NCBI GenBank assembly: GCA_963693365.1
Contig: CAVNZM010000012.1
Span: 6,510,001-6,574,000 of the forward strand
Direction: 5' to 3'
DNA: 64,000 nucleotides
Origin: Amoebidium appalachense
Lineage: Eukaryota; Ichthyosporea
Under the pieces are notes generated by a model. It worked only from the letters and a program-made list of their open reading frames with translations, was not told the origin of the DNA and did no database searches. The translations under genes and the position numbers were made by a program. Position 1 is the first letter of the stretch. Every line of letters begins with the position of its first letter. Shown here piece by piece: positions 1-45,599 of this stretch.

Positions 1-97
1 CCCCCAACCTTTTGAAAAAAAGGATAAAAGAATGATTGAGTAATAATGGAAGAGCAGTTAGAAAATCAACAAGTGATGTTGACTTGTTGTTTTCCAG

Positions 98-20116
<20,019 letters not shown>

Positions 20117-21256
20117 GAGGTATTGTTGAATTCTGGCCAATGTCATGAAAATTTTTGACGCACCCACCAGGCACGCAGGCGACTATCGCGTGTTAGCGGA
20201 CGTCAAAGCCATTCATTCATCTCTCAGATCGAGAGCCGTGGGGCAATCATGAACGTGCACCCATCGTGGCGAAGATTCGATTTTCTCTCTTTCTATTGGT
20301 TTTTATTGTTTTCATTTTTTGCCCGGCCTGTGTGTTTCTCAATGTGCAACTTGCAGTGTCTCTGATTTTTGGATGTGTGTGTGTGTGTGTGTGTGCGTGT
20401 GTGGGTGCGTGCTTGAGTGCGAAACCATCATTTGTTGATCTTGCCTACAGACATTCTCGATTCTCACTTCTCTTTTTGCAAAATTTGCATCACTTATTCG
20501 TATGCTCAATACGTATGGAAGCCGTTTGTTAATGCGAGAATGAATAAACGAGTGGTAGTGAATCACATATGTGATAGAAATATGGATAAGTCTCCGAGAA
20601 TAAGAAGGGAACGTTATACCCTAATCACAATTCTTGGCATTGTGCAATGTTCGGCAGTATTTTTTCAGATTAAAGAATCGTGTTTTACATAACTTCCTTA
20701 AGGAACATTCTGGGTATGTGTGGTATGACCTTAAAGGGGATGCGAAGTCGTCTATATTTTTGTAGAAAACATAAACGTTGAAAGAAGAAATTTTGAACCT
20801 GCATGTCCTTGACATTAGAGTTTTGTTGTTGGTCCTGGATTGACTTGGACTGTTACGGTAACCCGGTGCCGGGCACCAGGTGCATAATCTTCCGCATATT
20901 CCGGTTTATATTCCGGTTCCTCTCAACCCTGCGCGAAAAAACTTCAAGGGCAATTTTGCAAAAACAAATTACCGTCCTAGTATTAGTATATAAATTCGAA
21001 TCCCCCCCCCCCCCCCCCGGGCCCCCCGCCCTTCCTCCTTCTCTACTTCATGAGGGCCTCCGCCCCCTCCCCTCCCACCTCTCTTTTGCCTCGTGACGAC
21101 GTCTAGAATCGTCTTTTCCATTGCGAATGGAAGACTTGGCGCCCGTGGTTTTCAGTTTGATGCTAAGCCCACTCAGTTATTTTTCATCCACCTAGCTAAT
21201 ATTAATGTGTTGGGCCGGGCCTCCCAGGACTAGCTAGCCCCCGCCTCCTCCGTCTC

Positions 21257-21315
<59 letters not shown>

Positions 21316-21972
21316 ACACGCACACACACACACGTGCACAAACACACACACACACAGACATATATCCCACCCCCCTTCCGCGGCCCCGCGGCCCCGCCCA
21401 CCCCCTTCAGCCAAATGTTTACTGCCCATGGCCAAATTACCATGGCCTTGGCCAAAACAAGAATACTATCGGAACTCACGAGCCCTATCACTAATTTTAC
21501 ACCCTGGAGAAAGAGCATCTGTTAATTATGATTGGCTGATTCTGCACCACCCTCAGCACCACAAAAATTCTCGGATTTCAAGTGGGACACAGATTCTGAG
21601 CGATTTCTCACACAGACAATTTCTCACACAGATTTCTCACACAGACAATTTCTCACACAGATCAATTTCTCACACAGATTAATTTTAAATTCTCAAAACA
21701 CCGAAGTATAGTCTATGGTCTAGTTATTTGGGACGCTATAGGGCAGTGTAGTCCATGTGTGTACCTGGGAGGTCATCCGACGTTCTATAGGTCCCATGGA
21801 TGCTCAGTAGGTACACGGTCCATGAGAGTTTACACCCGATTTTCAAAGTTTGTTGTGCACGACCAAGTACTTCATTTCAAGCTCGCTGTGATGAGATAAA
21901 GTTACATTGTGAGAGTAGTAGGGGGAAAAAACAAACAGCACCTAAATATAGACTTGGTAGGTACTTGCCACT
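20117..21972. other. Intergenic region after the desulfurase-TtcA stop
   Basis: The stop codon is at 20114-20116. A possible poly-A signal AATAAA is at 20543-20548. No gene is recognised. Contents are TG repeats near 20374, a 54-base poly-C at about 21259-21312 and the short tandem repeat at 21597-21685. Confidence 0.6.
21597..21685 (+). repeat. Short tandem repeat, unit atttctcacacaga(ca)
   Basis: About six imperfect copies of ttctcacacaga with spacers caa, t, caa and tcaa. It lies about 300 bp upstream of the retropepsin-MYND ORF. Confidence 0.85.
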
Positions 21973-22635
21973 ATGTGTGAAATCTACAGCACCGTAAACG
22001 ACCTCAAAGGACGTTTTCGTGTCTCGAACAACTCCGAAGTGACACGCATCAGCTCATCCTTTGCCCAGAAAGCAGGGCTTCGAGTTCGACCCATAAACAG
22101 GAATCTATACCGTGCCACATTTTCAGAGTCTGGGCCGTTTGTCACTGTTGATTCTTATATGGCATATGTTGATGGAGTAGCGGATAATGTCCAGTTTTAC
22201 ATAGGAGAATGCTCCGTGGTTGTAAGTGCCGTAGTCTTATCAAACGAGTTCTTCAAATCCCCGACGCCGGATGGAATCATCGGGAATGATATCCTCGAGG
22301 AGCTTTCTCCCTGGACTATCGGCCGTGGCGTTTTACGTTTTACAAAACAAAGGAAGTTTACTTTCGACGTATCCTTAATTAAGTTGGGTGACGGGGACCC
22401 AAGCTTTGTCCCTTTCATAACAAGACGGCAGCTACCCCAAAACGACGGGTACACTATGGAGCAGAAGGGATCATGTCGAACGTGTGGTGCCATGCTGCCG
22501 AGGTATCTGTGTTCGCGCTGTAAGCATCCTACGGTGAGGTATTGCAAGAAGGAATGTCAGGTGGCGGACTGGCAGAGGCACAAGAAGGAGGATATGTGCG
22601 TGGAGAGGGTAGCACAGACACGAGGAAAACCCTAG
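21973..22635 (+). CDS. Retropepsin-like domain plus C-terminal MYND zinc finger
   Basis: A single uninterrupted frame of 220 residues; an in-frame TAG at 21958-21960 precedes the ATG. Residues about 1-150 have the layout of a retropepsin-like protease: the first strand VNDLKGRFRV, a segment SEVTRISSSFAQKAGL, a flap-like region, and DGIIGNDILEEL matching the second I-I-G-x-D strand. The active-site D-S/T-G is replaced by S-N-N (residues 18-20), so proteolysis is unlikely. Residues 168-209 are a MYND finger: C168-x2-C, C-x2-C, YCKKEC, then W, H and C209. MYND fingers bind short proline-rich peptides. There is no intron and no microsatellite inside the ORF, unlike the other genes here. It may be a domesticated retroelement-derived gene or a young pseudogene. 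An upstream exon is possible because a cag/tag lies just before the ATG. Confidence 0.75.
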   Translation: MCEIYSTVNDLKGRFRVSNNSEVTRISSSFAQKAGLRVRPINRNLYRATFSESGPFVTVDSYMAYVDGVADNVQFYIGECSVVVSAVVLSNEFFKSPTPDGIIGNDILEELSPWTIGRGVLRFTKQRKFTFDVSLIKLGDGDPSFVPFITRRQLPQNDGYTMEQKGSCRTCGAMLPRYLCSRCKHPTVRYCKKECQVADWQRHKKEDMCVERVAQTRGKP

Positions 22636-23103
22636 CCTTTTCCACGCATTATGTGTGCTGCCTCTCGAGCGTCCGGTTCTTTAACCGTTCTCTTTCCTTA
22701 GTTGTATACCGTTTACCATGCGGTCCTCCTTCTCTTGCTTTCTCTTGTTCCCTCCCTACCATCCCTCCCACTCGCCCTCTCTCCCTCCCCCCCTCTCTCT
22801 CTGCCCCCTCCCCTCCCCCCCCCCCCCCCCCCCCCCGCCCCTCCTCCCCGCCCCCCTCCCTCCCACTCTCTCTCGCACTTTGCCCTCAGCCCCACCCACT
22901 CTTTCTTCTCTCTCTTTCTCTCTCTCCTACTCTCTCTCTCTCTCCGCTCCCCGCTCCCATTCCCCCTCCCCCCACCCCACCCGCTCTCTCTCACTCTCTC
23001 CATTTCCCCCACTCTCTCTCCCTCCTCGTCCCCTTTTGCCTGTTCTCTCACCGATCTCCCCCCCCCCTCCCCCCCCCCCCCTTCACACACACACACACAC
23101 ACA

Positions 23104-23166
<63 letters not shown>

Positions 23167-23857
23167 CCTCCCTCCCTCCCCAACTCCATCTCCCTCTCTT
23201 CCCCCCTCCCCCTCTCTTTATCTCCGATGATCCCTCAATCTCTCTCTCTCTTTCTCTCGCTTGCTCTCTCTCTCCCGTTCTTTCTCTCTTTCTCTTTTCC
23301 CCCTTCCCCTTCCCCCCTCCCCCTCCCTTCCCGATCCCTCCCCTCCCCCCCCCCCCCCCTCCCCCTCCTACCGTAAAGAAGCCCCTCAACGACTGCGCCC
23401 AACCCTTCTTCCCTGCTGTCACCCAGCCCCTCGCTTGAATGTCTTCCTTCCCTTCATCACTCTTTCTTTTCTCGTGAGGTCGCAAGGCCATGTGAACACT
23501 TAACGTTTTGAATGAGGATATATTTCAATGATAACTTGTGGTTAATTATTTTTTAAACTGGTAGAGTCTCTTTTGTTTCTCAAGAAAGCACAGTGAGTGT
23601 AATGGTTGTAATGGTTGATACCACAATTTGTGCAATCTGAAAAAGAAGAAATTTCGCAAGTGTGTGTAACTTCGGTTGTGGTACGTGATGTGAGTAGGCA
23701 GTTGACAACCCCTCGTCAAAGATGTGGTCTTATGATCTGTATGGAACGAATTTGGTTTTGGCTCTCATTTTGGGTAGGCCGGGAAAAGGGAGACGGGTGA
23801 GCGGTTGGGTTGGTCTGTGTGTTATTGGTCTGGCGAAGATCCGGGTGACCAGGAGCC

Positions 23858-23888
<31 letters not shown>

Positions 23889-24161
23889 GATATAGTGCCA
23901 GCATGCATGCACTGGTGGTGCACATCGGTTGTGCATATTATGGACTCGAGTGCCTTCAAGGTGTACAAACATGAGCGTGCATTCCCGGAATTTCAGTCAC
24001 GTGCATATGTGAGACGGTGTTTGTGTGTGTGTGTGTGTGCGCGCGCGCACACATGCAAGAAGTGTCTCAGTGAATCACATGGACACAAGGTTTTCATGTA
24101 TGCATATCCATACTGTAACACGTACATTGGTGTTTTTGTTTTTGTTTTTTTCCCGGGGAGG

Positions 24162-24205
<44 letters not shown>

Positions 24206-24512
24206 AAAATTTGCGTGTTTGTTGGTGGATTCCTCGGAAGCACAAGGCGGCCGTGACCTACATAACGCTAATCAAACGCATAGATGCCCTTCCAACAAGT
24301 TCGTCGTGCATGGCTCCACCAATCGCCACAGACGTCCACGAAAAATGATTGACCATGATCTGTGGACATTTGATCCCCGTTTGCTTGACCAGCGTCGACG
24401 CGTTCACGGAGTCCGTACGTGTACGCGTGCCATGGTTTTTCAACGGTACGTTTGTGCCTGCAGTGCACTTTATATTTTGCGCCCACTCAGCGCGCCCCGG
24501 CGCCGGCCTTCC

Positions 24513-24561
<49 letters not shown>

Positions 24562-25849
24562 ACACACACACACGTGTACACCCACACCCCACCTCCCTCC
24601 TCAGAGTGTGCTGATCATCCGGACCGGAGATTCTGTCGAAGCTCTCGAGGAAATATATTCATGGCACTTTTCTCGAAGGACTTGGGCTGCCACGGTCGTC
24701 TTTTTCTGTCATTGCCAAGGACGAACTGGCATTCTTCAATTGAACATGTTGCTTTGAAACATTCAATGTAGTTCCTACCCTGTACAGTACAGTCAGTCAC
24801 AGCTACCAAAGTATCAAATTGTATTTGTGAATTTGATTGGCTACATGCGCACCACGAAAAATCCTTCCTTTTCCCAGCTGGAGCTGACCTCGTGCATCTG
24901 CTGTACTGTACAAGCAGCATCAGTTTTTTGGGATTATTTGAGTATGTATGTTATTCGAGAATAGTACGATGACCGCCTGCCTTCTGTTGCAGAGTCCATT
25001 CTCGTAGTGTGCTGGAGGGAATGGAATTGATGGATATCCCTTTTTGCACCGCTCAAATAAAAATGATGAGATCTAATGTAGATCCTCCAATAGTCAGTCG
25101 CCCTTGAAAATACTGTGGTCTGTCAGACTCCGTCTGTCGCTGAAGTTTTTTTCGACAACTTGTATACTTTTTTTGAGAAAAAAGAAATAAAACCAGTTCA
25201 TTATTATACATTTAACTTCTGTAGGACCACTGCATATGTAATATCTTTTTTCGGGCTGTCAATACGGGCTGCCATATTATCATAACCAGAGGTATACTAT
25301 GCAGCAACAACCCCACAAATGTAAACACTTGAAACACCAACTTGGCAATTAAGGGCATGCCTTCGCGGACCGACAGCGGTGCCTGCCTAACAGGTGTATG
25401 GAGTTTGAACTGACTCAGTTTCACGGCTAAAACTTAACTATTCCGTAATTTTATTTCTTCTTCACCCCACAGTCTTCACCCGGCAACATAACACCCAGTA
25501 TTGACGGCGGCGGCGGCGGCGGCGCGTCACTGATACAAAGCCTGAACCCGAAACTATTGGTTTTATATCACACATTATATGTTACCGTTAATGCTTTCGG
25601 CCTTTGATTGGCTGCATTACGTGTCAGGCCACCAGCCTTCAGGCATCGGCTTGCATCTGCAAACGCGCCCTTTCATTACCCTTACAACTTCTCTTTTCAA
25701 GTTTGGGTAGTTCCGCCTAAGCGAAAAAACAACAGAACAACAAGAACTTGGTAAACTTTTAGAAGTGTATCACTCCCAAAATCTAAAGGCACAGCTAGAA
25801 CTGTCTTGCACATGCAGTGAACACCTCGGTGTCACACGTACAGGAGAAA
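22636..25849. other. CT-rich low-complexity and unassigned region
   Basis: 22740-23390 is almost pure C/T with poly-C and a (CT)n at about 23104-23162. 23850-23890 and 24164-24204 are G tracts. 24505-24560 is poly-C. The open stretch 24610-24770 (VLIIRTGDSVEALEEIYS after a ctcctcag) is open in two frames and matches no family I recognise. 25200-25800 is microsatellite-poor and probably holds the promoter of the next gene, including a (GGC)n at about 25505-25525. Confidence 0.5.
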
Positions 25850-32583
<6,734 letters not shown>

Positions 32584-32956
32584 TATCTTACTTTTTCATT
32601 TCCTAATTTCCTAGGCCGAAAAATGAGCCTGTGAAATTGCAGCGGCCAGTCCATAGAGCATGTATTACCAATGGTATATGTACAGTATCTGATAGCTAGA
32701 GTTGATATTTGGTTGCTCGGTTTGATTTCTGGATGAAGATGTCTATCTTAGCTGTTGCGAAGAGAGATATTTAAACTTTGGCAGCAACATGCGCTGAGGG
32801 AAGAAGAGCTGGAGAGGGGGGGGGAGGAGGGGGGAGGAGGGAGGGGGGGGGGTTGCTCTCAAAGGAAAAATGTGCCACAAACTTAAAGTGTGTAGCCTTG
32901 TATTGACTGTACGGATGATGCAGGGATAGTATGTGTGTGTGTCGGTGTGTGTGTGT

Positions 32957-32987
<31 letters not shown>

Positions 32988-33442
32988 GCTGGAGCATGCA
33001 GCAAAATAGTATGGGCTGTGGATTACCGAACCAAAATTGCACAATATATCAATACATTGATGTGTCTCTCCTAACTTAAAGCCTCTCATGGGAGGATTTA
33101 CTTTTTAAAATTGCCTTTTTATGGCAACTCAAGCTTTTCTACTACTCAAAGTAATGATATTAAGGGTTGATACAACGATTTGCCAGGTATACGTTTAGTC
33201 TTATAAAGGAGGCTATTCTTCGAAAGGCAGATTTCATCATAAAACCATAGGTGATATAGTAAGTGGTATAGTGATATAGTAAGTGAGGTCTCGAAGATTT
33301 CTGCCATTATCGTTAAGTACTACATAGTTTACAGTTCATCTTTTAAAAAATTGCCGTCAATAAACTTTCACAACCGCACTACATTATTTTGGCACGCCAG
33401 GCTGCTTCCAGTTTTAGGGGATACAAAAGTGTCACCGATTAT

Positions 33443-33500
<58 letters not shown>

Positions 33501-33748
33501 AAAAAAACAAAAACAAAAAAAACTGAGCATATGCCAAGCTGTGTTTTGCACGTGTAAGACCTCAGTTAGGAAAGCAAAAACTCATGCTTCAAAATCGATT
33601 CGCAATGAATACGCCACAACCATATCTTGATACTCTCAAATACGCAAGAAGCCCCCCCCTCCCTCCCCCCTCCCCCTCCTTCTTTTCTCTATTATAAATT
33701 AGCCCTCCCCCCTCCCCCCCCCCCTCCCCTCCCCCCCCCCTCCCCCTC

Positions 33749-33779
<31 letters not shown>

Positions 33780-34000
33780 AAAAAAAAAAAGAAAGAAAAA
33801 AAAAGAAAAGAAAAAAAGAAAGAGAGAAAAGAAAGAAGGAAAACGGAAAATAGCGAAATCTTTTAGAGAAAATAAAGGATGTTCAAAGAAAGACAGAAAA
33901 ACTCGGAGCCATAGTGTTTCCGGTTAAAACGCTAAAAAACGAGAAGATGAAAAAAAAGGTCGCACAATATCAACACTATGGGCCATGTCCATCAACATAT
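32584..34000. other. Convergent intergenic region
   Basis: Between the deacetylase stop and the stop of the minus-strand proline dehydrogenase-like gene. It contains poly-G at about 32957-32986, poly-C of 54 bases at about 33445-33498 followed by A-rich sequence, and a second C-rich/A-rich block at 33650-33840. A possible AATAAA is at 33359-33364. No gene recognised. Confidence 0.6.
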
Positions 34001-34505
34001 TTACTCATCGTCGGTGCCATACAACGCATCCAAAGCCCCCACCTCCTCCTCCGTCAGTACCTTTCTCCTCGTGACATAACCCCTCACCTTCCTCCATTCG
34101 CCAAAAGTTACGTAGAAGCACACCGTCTCCCCCTCCCTTCTGGCAATTTCCGCCAGCTCCACGTGCGCTGGCAGCCCGTACAAAAACTGAAGCTCAAAGT
34201 TTAACCCCTGCACCTCCAAAGAACGGAAAAGGGACTTATCCCCAGTGGCGACCGCGGGGAACATCCCAGCTTCGGCGGCCGCGACGACAACCGACGTGAA
34301 ACTCGCTTGGATTTCGTCGGGGGTGGTGTATTTGTGGGGGCTCACTCTCTCGTTGTATGCGCGGCCCTTCACGGCGCGCACACTCCCACCGAGGGAAATG
34401 ATCTCTTTGGTGAGCTGTGTGGGGGAAGAGAGGTGAAAGGAGAAAGGGTTAAAGACTAAAGTGCAAGAGGGGAGGTGGTGATGGAATCCGTTTTCTTTTT
34501 TTTTT

Positions 34506-34536
<31 letters not shown>

Positions 34537-34881
34537 GGGGGGAAGGGAAGGGTGGGGTGGGGGGGGGGGGACTGACACCCAATTCTATGCTGCAATGAGA
34601 CAGATGAAAGGTTGTTTACATAGCCTGCATATATGTACAAACCCGATGTGGCTATCCCTTTTTCTGCCTTTTCTTCCTTATTTAGGGTATGTATCGTCTG
34701 ATTGCTTCCCTTAGGGGGAGAAGGGAATGGCGGGGGGTCATAGTGTTTTTAGATTCCTTCGGGGGCTGTGTGTGTGTTTGTTCAATTTTTTTCCTGCTTT
34801 TTTTTTTTTTTTTTTTTTTTTTGGTTTGTGAGGGGGGGGGGGGGGGCAGGCTGGAATTTGAGGGGGTTGAGAGGGGGGAGA

Positions 34882-34913
<32 letters not shown>

Positions 34914-35595
34914 TGGGATTTAGGGGAGAGGAGTGGAAGTGGGAAGGAGGGGCGGGTGAGTGGGGGGGGGGGGGGGGGGGGGGGGGTTCTGGAGCAAAAA
35001 TTACCTGAAGTGCATCTCTGTACTCGCACTGCATCGCAATCCTTAGGGGTGTGCCGTGCACAGCCAGCCCGGCACCTATCCTATCCTCTGCCTTGTGCCC
35101 CATATCCCTCAGGATCTCCTTGAACACTTCAATCGTCACAAGACGTGTCTCCTCCATCTCCGTGTCTACTTCCACATGATATCCCATTGCGTTCGCGGCA
35201 GAAACTATTTTGTACAAGTTCTTGCGGAAAAGACAAACATCAACCATAAGACCCAGTTGTGTTGGCTTGACACTTATCCCCCCCTCAACCCCTGCCCTCG
35301 CCATCAAATCCAACAACTGAAGGTACTCCCATGTTGCAACCTGTGCGCGGGAGGAGTTTGTGTAGTGCTCACCGCCCAAATTCAAGAGAACGTCGCTGTT
35401 TTGTCCGTTCAGAATCAGTGCCGTTTTGATTGCTTCCTCTACGCTCAAGCCACCCATAAGTTGCTTTAGTTTTCTGTGTGCGGACATGAGCACGTTGGTG
35501 TCGGTGGTGGTGTTGTCTGGTTGTGCATTTGGCAGGTTTCCAAGGGGACCTGGTGGTACGTCTGCAGGTCCAGAAAGCATTCGGACTTGTGCCAT
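34001..35595 (-). CDS. Proline dehydrogenase-family protein
   Basis: Two exons on the minus strand: 35595-35005 (197 codons) and 34414-34001 (137 residues plus TAA). They join in phase 0 as YRDALQ|LTKEIISLGGSVRAVKG, giving 334 residues, typical of monofunctional bacterial-type PRODH. These use FAD to oxidise proline to pyrroline-5-carboxylate. Visible motifs are GISVKPTQLGLMVD, a TEMEETRLV strand, RAVKGRAYNE, ATGDKSL (the family usually has ATHD), ELQFLYGLP, FYVTFGEWRK and GYVTRRKV with the paired Arg that normally hold the substrate. The barrel order is intact but several consensus residues differ, so the substrate may not be proline. No mitochondrial targeting peptide is obvious. The intron opens with gtaatttttgctccagaac then poly-C on the sense strand. 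Divergent from the thioredoxin-like gene. Confidence 0.85.
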
Positions 35596-37365
35596 GATGA
35601 AACTTTGGCAAAGCAAGGGTGCTCTGTAGAGTTTATTTGTGTATTTATATGATACTATTTATTTGCCACCGTCTTCGCGGTGAAAAAATACGTGTTTATT
35701 ATGGAAGCAAGAGCTACACAGTGCAATGTGTGTCGCGTTGTTTTTTGATCTTTTACCATCATGTACCATGTACGTAACGTTCCACAGTGTCTAAAATTTA
35801 AGCTATGTTCTCAGCCTGCAAGAGTATTCTTCTGTATATCGGCAAGTGTGCATTACCGTTAAACACATAGTAAGTTGACAATGTGACAGCCGAAACAGTA
35901 CATGCGAGGTCTTTTATCTTTCTTCTCTCAGTTCCCCCGTCACACGCTCAGTTTGCTCACATGAGAGTGTGTGTGTCGTCGCGGTTTCGGAACAGGTCCG
36001 GACAGGCAGCACTGGCACGTGCCCAACCAAGCCATGGTCTGTGATCGATTGGATATCATATACTTATTATGTCTCCAAAACGCATAAATACTTAACCAAA
36101 CTAGTGTGCGCTAGTTCTTATGGATGTATTAGGCCATTTAGGTTGGTTTATATCATACAGAGAGACCTATGTTTACACTGTTTAGTAGTAGAAGCCGGCG
36201 GAACGTTCGCGCCTGTAATGACGACACCTTGACGACTGCTCACTTCGTCACGAGTAAGGGCTTAGGTAAGGGCTGTCAGGTGCTTGAATCTTATTGGCTA
36301 ACAATCCGACACACAGCACAGTGGCCAATGACTCATTAGATCTGCATACCAGAGTGATAAAACTATCCAATTATAACCTGGATCCAATCTTGCCGTGTAA
36401 GTGTTGCTGTGGATGACAATTTAGATGGACTAAAGTTTTGGGTCTCTGGAGTGAAAAAGGGGGAAAGAAGAGCTCTTATTATAATATTTTTTCAGTGACC
36501 GTGACAATTTCACACATAACCCATTTATAATTCAACTAATAATTAATTTATCGCTGTTTTTGTTTTCCGAGCTTCTGGAAGTCGCGCGGCTGATGATCTA
36601 GATCCACTTAGATTCCTCGCATGCCTGTGTGAACATGCTTCGTGCCTGTGTCGACACCTGTATGATCGTGAGGCGGAAATAGGCATATACATGTATTGCC
36701 TTTTTAGGCCGGTAAACACCATTAACTATTCTTATCCTCAAGAAAGATAACATTCAAGTTTGGCTGAAATATGTATTAGAACATGTTTAACAGGGAAAAA
36801 TGATATAGGTAGCTCTGGTGTGCTGCATTGCAGGGTGCTTAGTGGGACTCTGGGAGCAGCCATAACATTCCTCTGCTGATAGCGCGTTTTATTACCACCA
36901 ATCAATGCATCGCAACTCTGTACTCATAGCTAATCACATCATACGATCTGCCAAAGAATGCAACGATCTATTGACTCTCGCTGGAGTCATGTTTGTTAAC
37001 GTTTCAGTCCTGCCACTGGGTTTCCCTTGCCCACGGCACAATAACAGGAATTGCCAATGGCAGGACGGTCCAATTTCACGAAACCACGCACCGTCACGGG
37101 GAGAAAAGATCAGCTAATTTTAGTCCTATTATAGCTGGGCGTTTGGCAGTGCCTATATTTGCGGTCCTTCGCCCATTGTACCACACACGCACACCTACAG
37201 GGTCACAGAAGTTTCGTCCTTGTGAAGGGTGTGTGAGGCGAAGTTGCATACACGGTGTTAGGTCCGAGTCCCGCGAGTCTAATACATTGCTTACATCCTA
37301 CCGCACAGTCGCCTCTACACACAAGCAAACGCTCTCAGTTGCAATTGAATACTTCATACATAAAC
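35596..37365. other. Divergent intergenic/promoter region
   Basis: 1.77 kb between the starts of the minus-strand proline dehydrogenase-like gene and the plus-strand thioredoxin-like gene. It is unusually free of microsatellites and G/C runs compared with the introns around it. It has several ATTGG/CCAAT-type boxes (for example near 36287 and 36371). No further gene recognised. Confidence 0.5.
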
Positions 37366-44310
<6,945 letters not shown>

Positions 44311-44393
44311 TGTTATGTTCTGTCTAAGAACCCACTCTCTTTGAATTCCATAAGTCCGAATGCATTCACTCCACACTTAGACAGAACTTAACA
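44311..44393. mobile_element. 83-bp inverted-repeat element with TG...CA ends (candidate LTR end or MITE)
   Basis: The left end TGTTATGTTCTGTCTAAG (44311-44328) is the reverse complement of the right end CTTAGACAGAACTTAACA (44376-44393) except for one base. The TGTTA...TAACA termini are those of many LTR elements. No exact target-site duplication is present (ccacc and cccac flank it). A TATA-like box lies about 105 bp upstream. Confidence 0.4.
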
Positions 44394-44548
44394 CCCACTT
44401 ACCCCCCCCCCTCCCCCCCCCCCCCCCCCCCCCCCCCGCCCCCCCCTCCCCCCGGCTTGTGTGCTAGGAAACCATTGACAATACCAAGTACCAAACTTTG
44501 AACCAAATTTAATTTTAGTCCCCTCCTAACCCCCTCCCCCCATCCCCA

Positions 44549-44579
<31 letters not shown>

Positions 44580-44981
44580 CCTCCCCCCTTCCCCCCCCCC
44601 CCCCACCCCCTCCCCCAACACACACACACACCATCTTACACACAACACAGTATCATACGCATATGCTGTAGTACACACAAGAGTATACATCCACTAAGAC
44701 AGCCTGTGTACACACACGAGAACACATGCATGCACGCACTTCCACACACACAACGCATATACACAACCACATGTATGTGGTGATCCGCAAACACACAAAC
44801 ACAACAACCATTGCACACATGCAGGTATGCGCGCGCGCACACACACACACACAAACACGCGCACAGAAGCGAAGCACGTGTTACACACACGTGCGCACAC
44901 CCGGTGAAACTCATGCATGCACACACACATAAAGAGGAAACACGCTTGGATAAATTGCGCACACGCACATACACGCATGCG

Positions 44982-44990
<9 letters not shown>

Positions 44991-45051
<61 letters not shown>
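44991..45051 (+). repeat. (CA)n microsatellite
   Basis: Perfect CA flanked by GC-alternating gcgcgcgc stretches at 44979-44990 and 45070-45078, alternating purine-pyrimidine DNA over about 100 bp. The surrounding 44630-45115 is CA-rich. Confidence 0.95.
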
Positions 45052-45056
<5 letters not shown>

Positions 45057-45444
45057 ACACACACACACATGCGCGCGCGCACACACACACACACCCAAGC
45101 ACACGTGTATACCATTGGTCCGGAACCCGATTATGCCCCGATGGATATTCAATGTGTGCGAATAATAATTATTCCGGATACTCCAAAGTTTATAACCACA
45201 ATATTTAATTGTGGCATTTCGGTCGTTATATGAACTGGCCGTACGCTCGTGTGTGTGTGGGTGTGTGTACGTATACGTGTGTGTGCTTGCAGTGTGTAGA
45301 GCACCAGACCCGCAAGCAGCATAAAATCCTGCAGCAGCACATGAACGAAAGCATTTAAAGACGTCGTGGTGTGTTTTTTCTTGTGTGTGTACGTGGTGAT
45401 GGATGTGGCTGGGGCCCCAGTTTTTGGGGCGGGCGGGGCGGGGG

Positions 45445-45475
<31 letters not shown>

Positions 45476-45599
45476 ATGGGATTCACTGTAATGCATGATT
45501 GCATAAAATGTGTGTGCCACCGGAGGTATACTGTATTGACAGTGTATCCATGTGAATATAAAAATGCGCCTGGATTGTGTGTAAAAGTCCGCGCGGGTG

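Noticed and set aside
22542-23438. 298-codon Ser/Pro/Leu ORF overlapping the MYND end
   Set aside because: It translates a CT-rich low-complexity tract and reads the MYND region out of frame.
24258-24920. Overlapping ORFs on both strands as a gene upstream of the deacetylase
   Set aside because: No family is recognised, two or three frames are open at once, and no consistent splice chain could be built.
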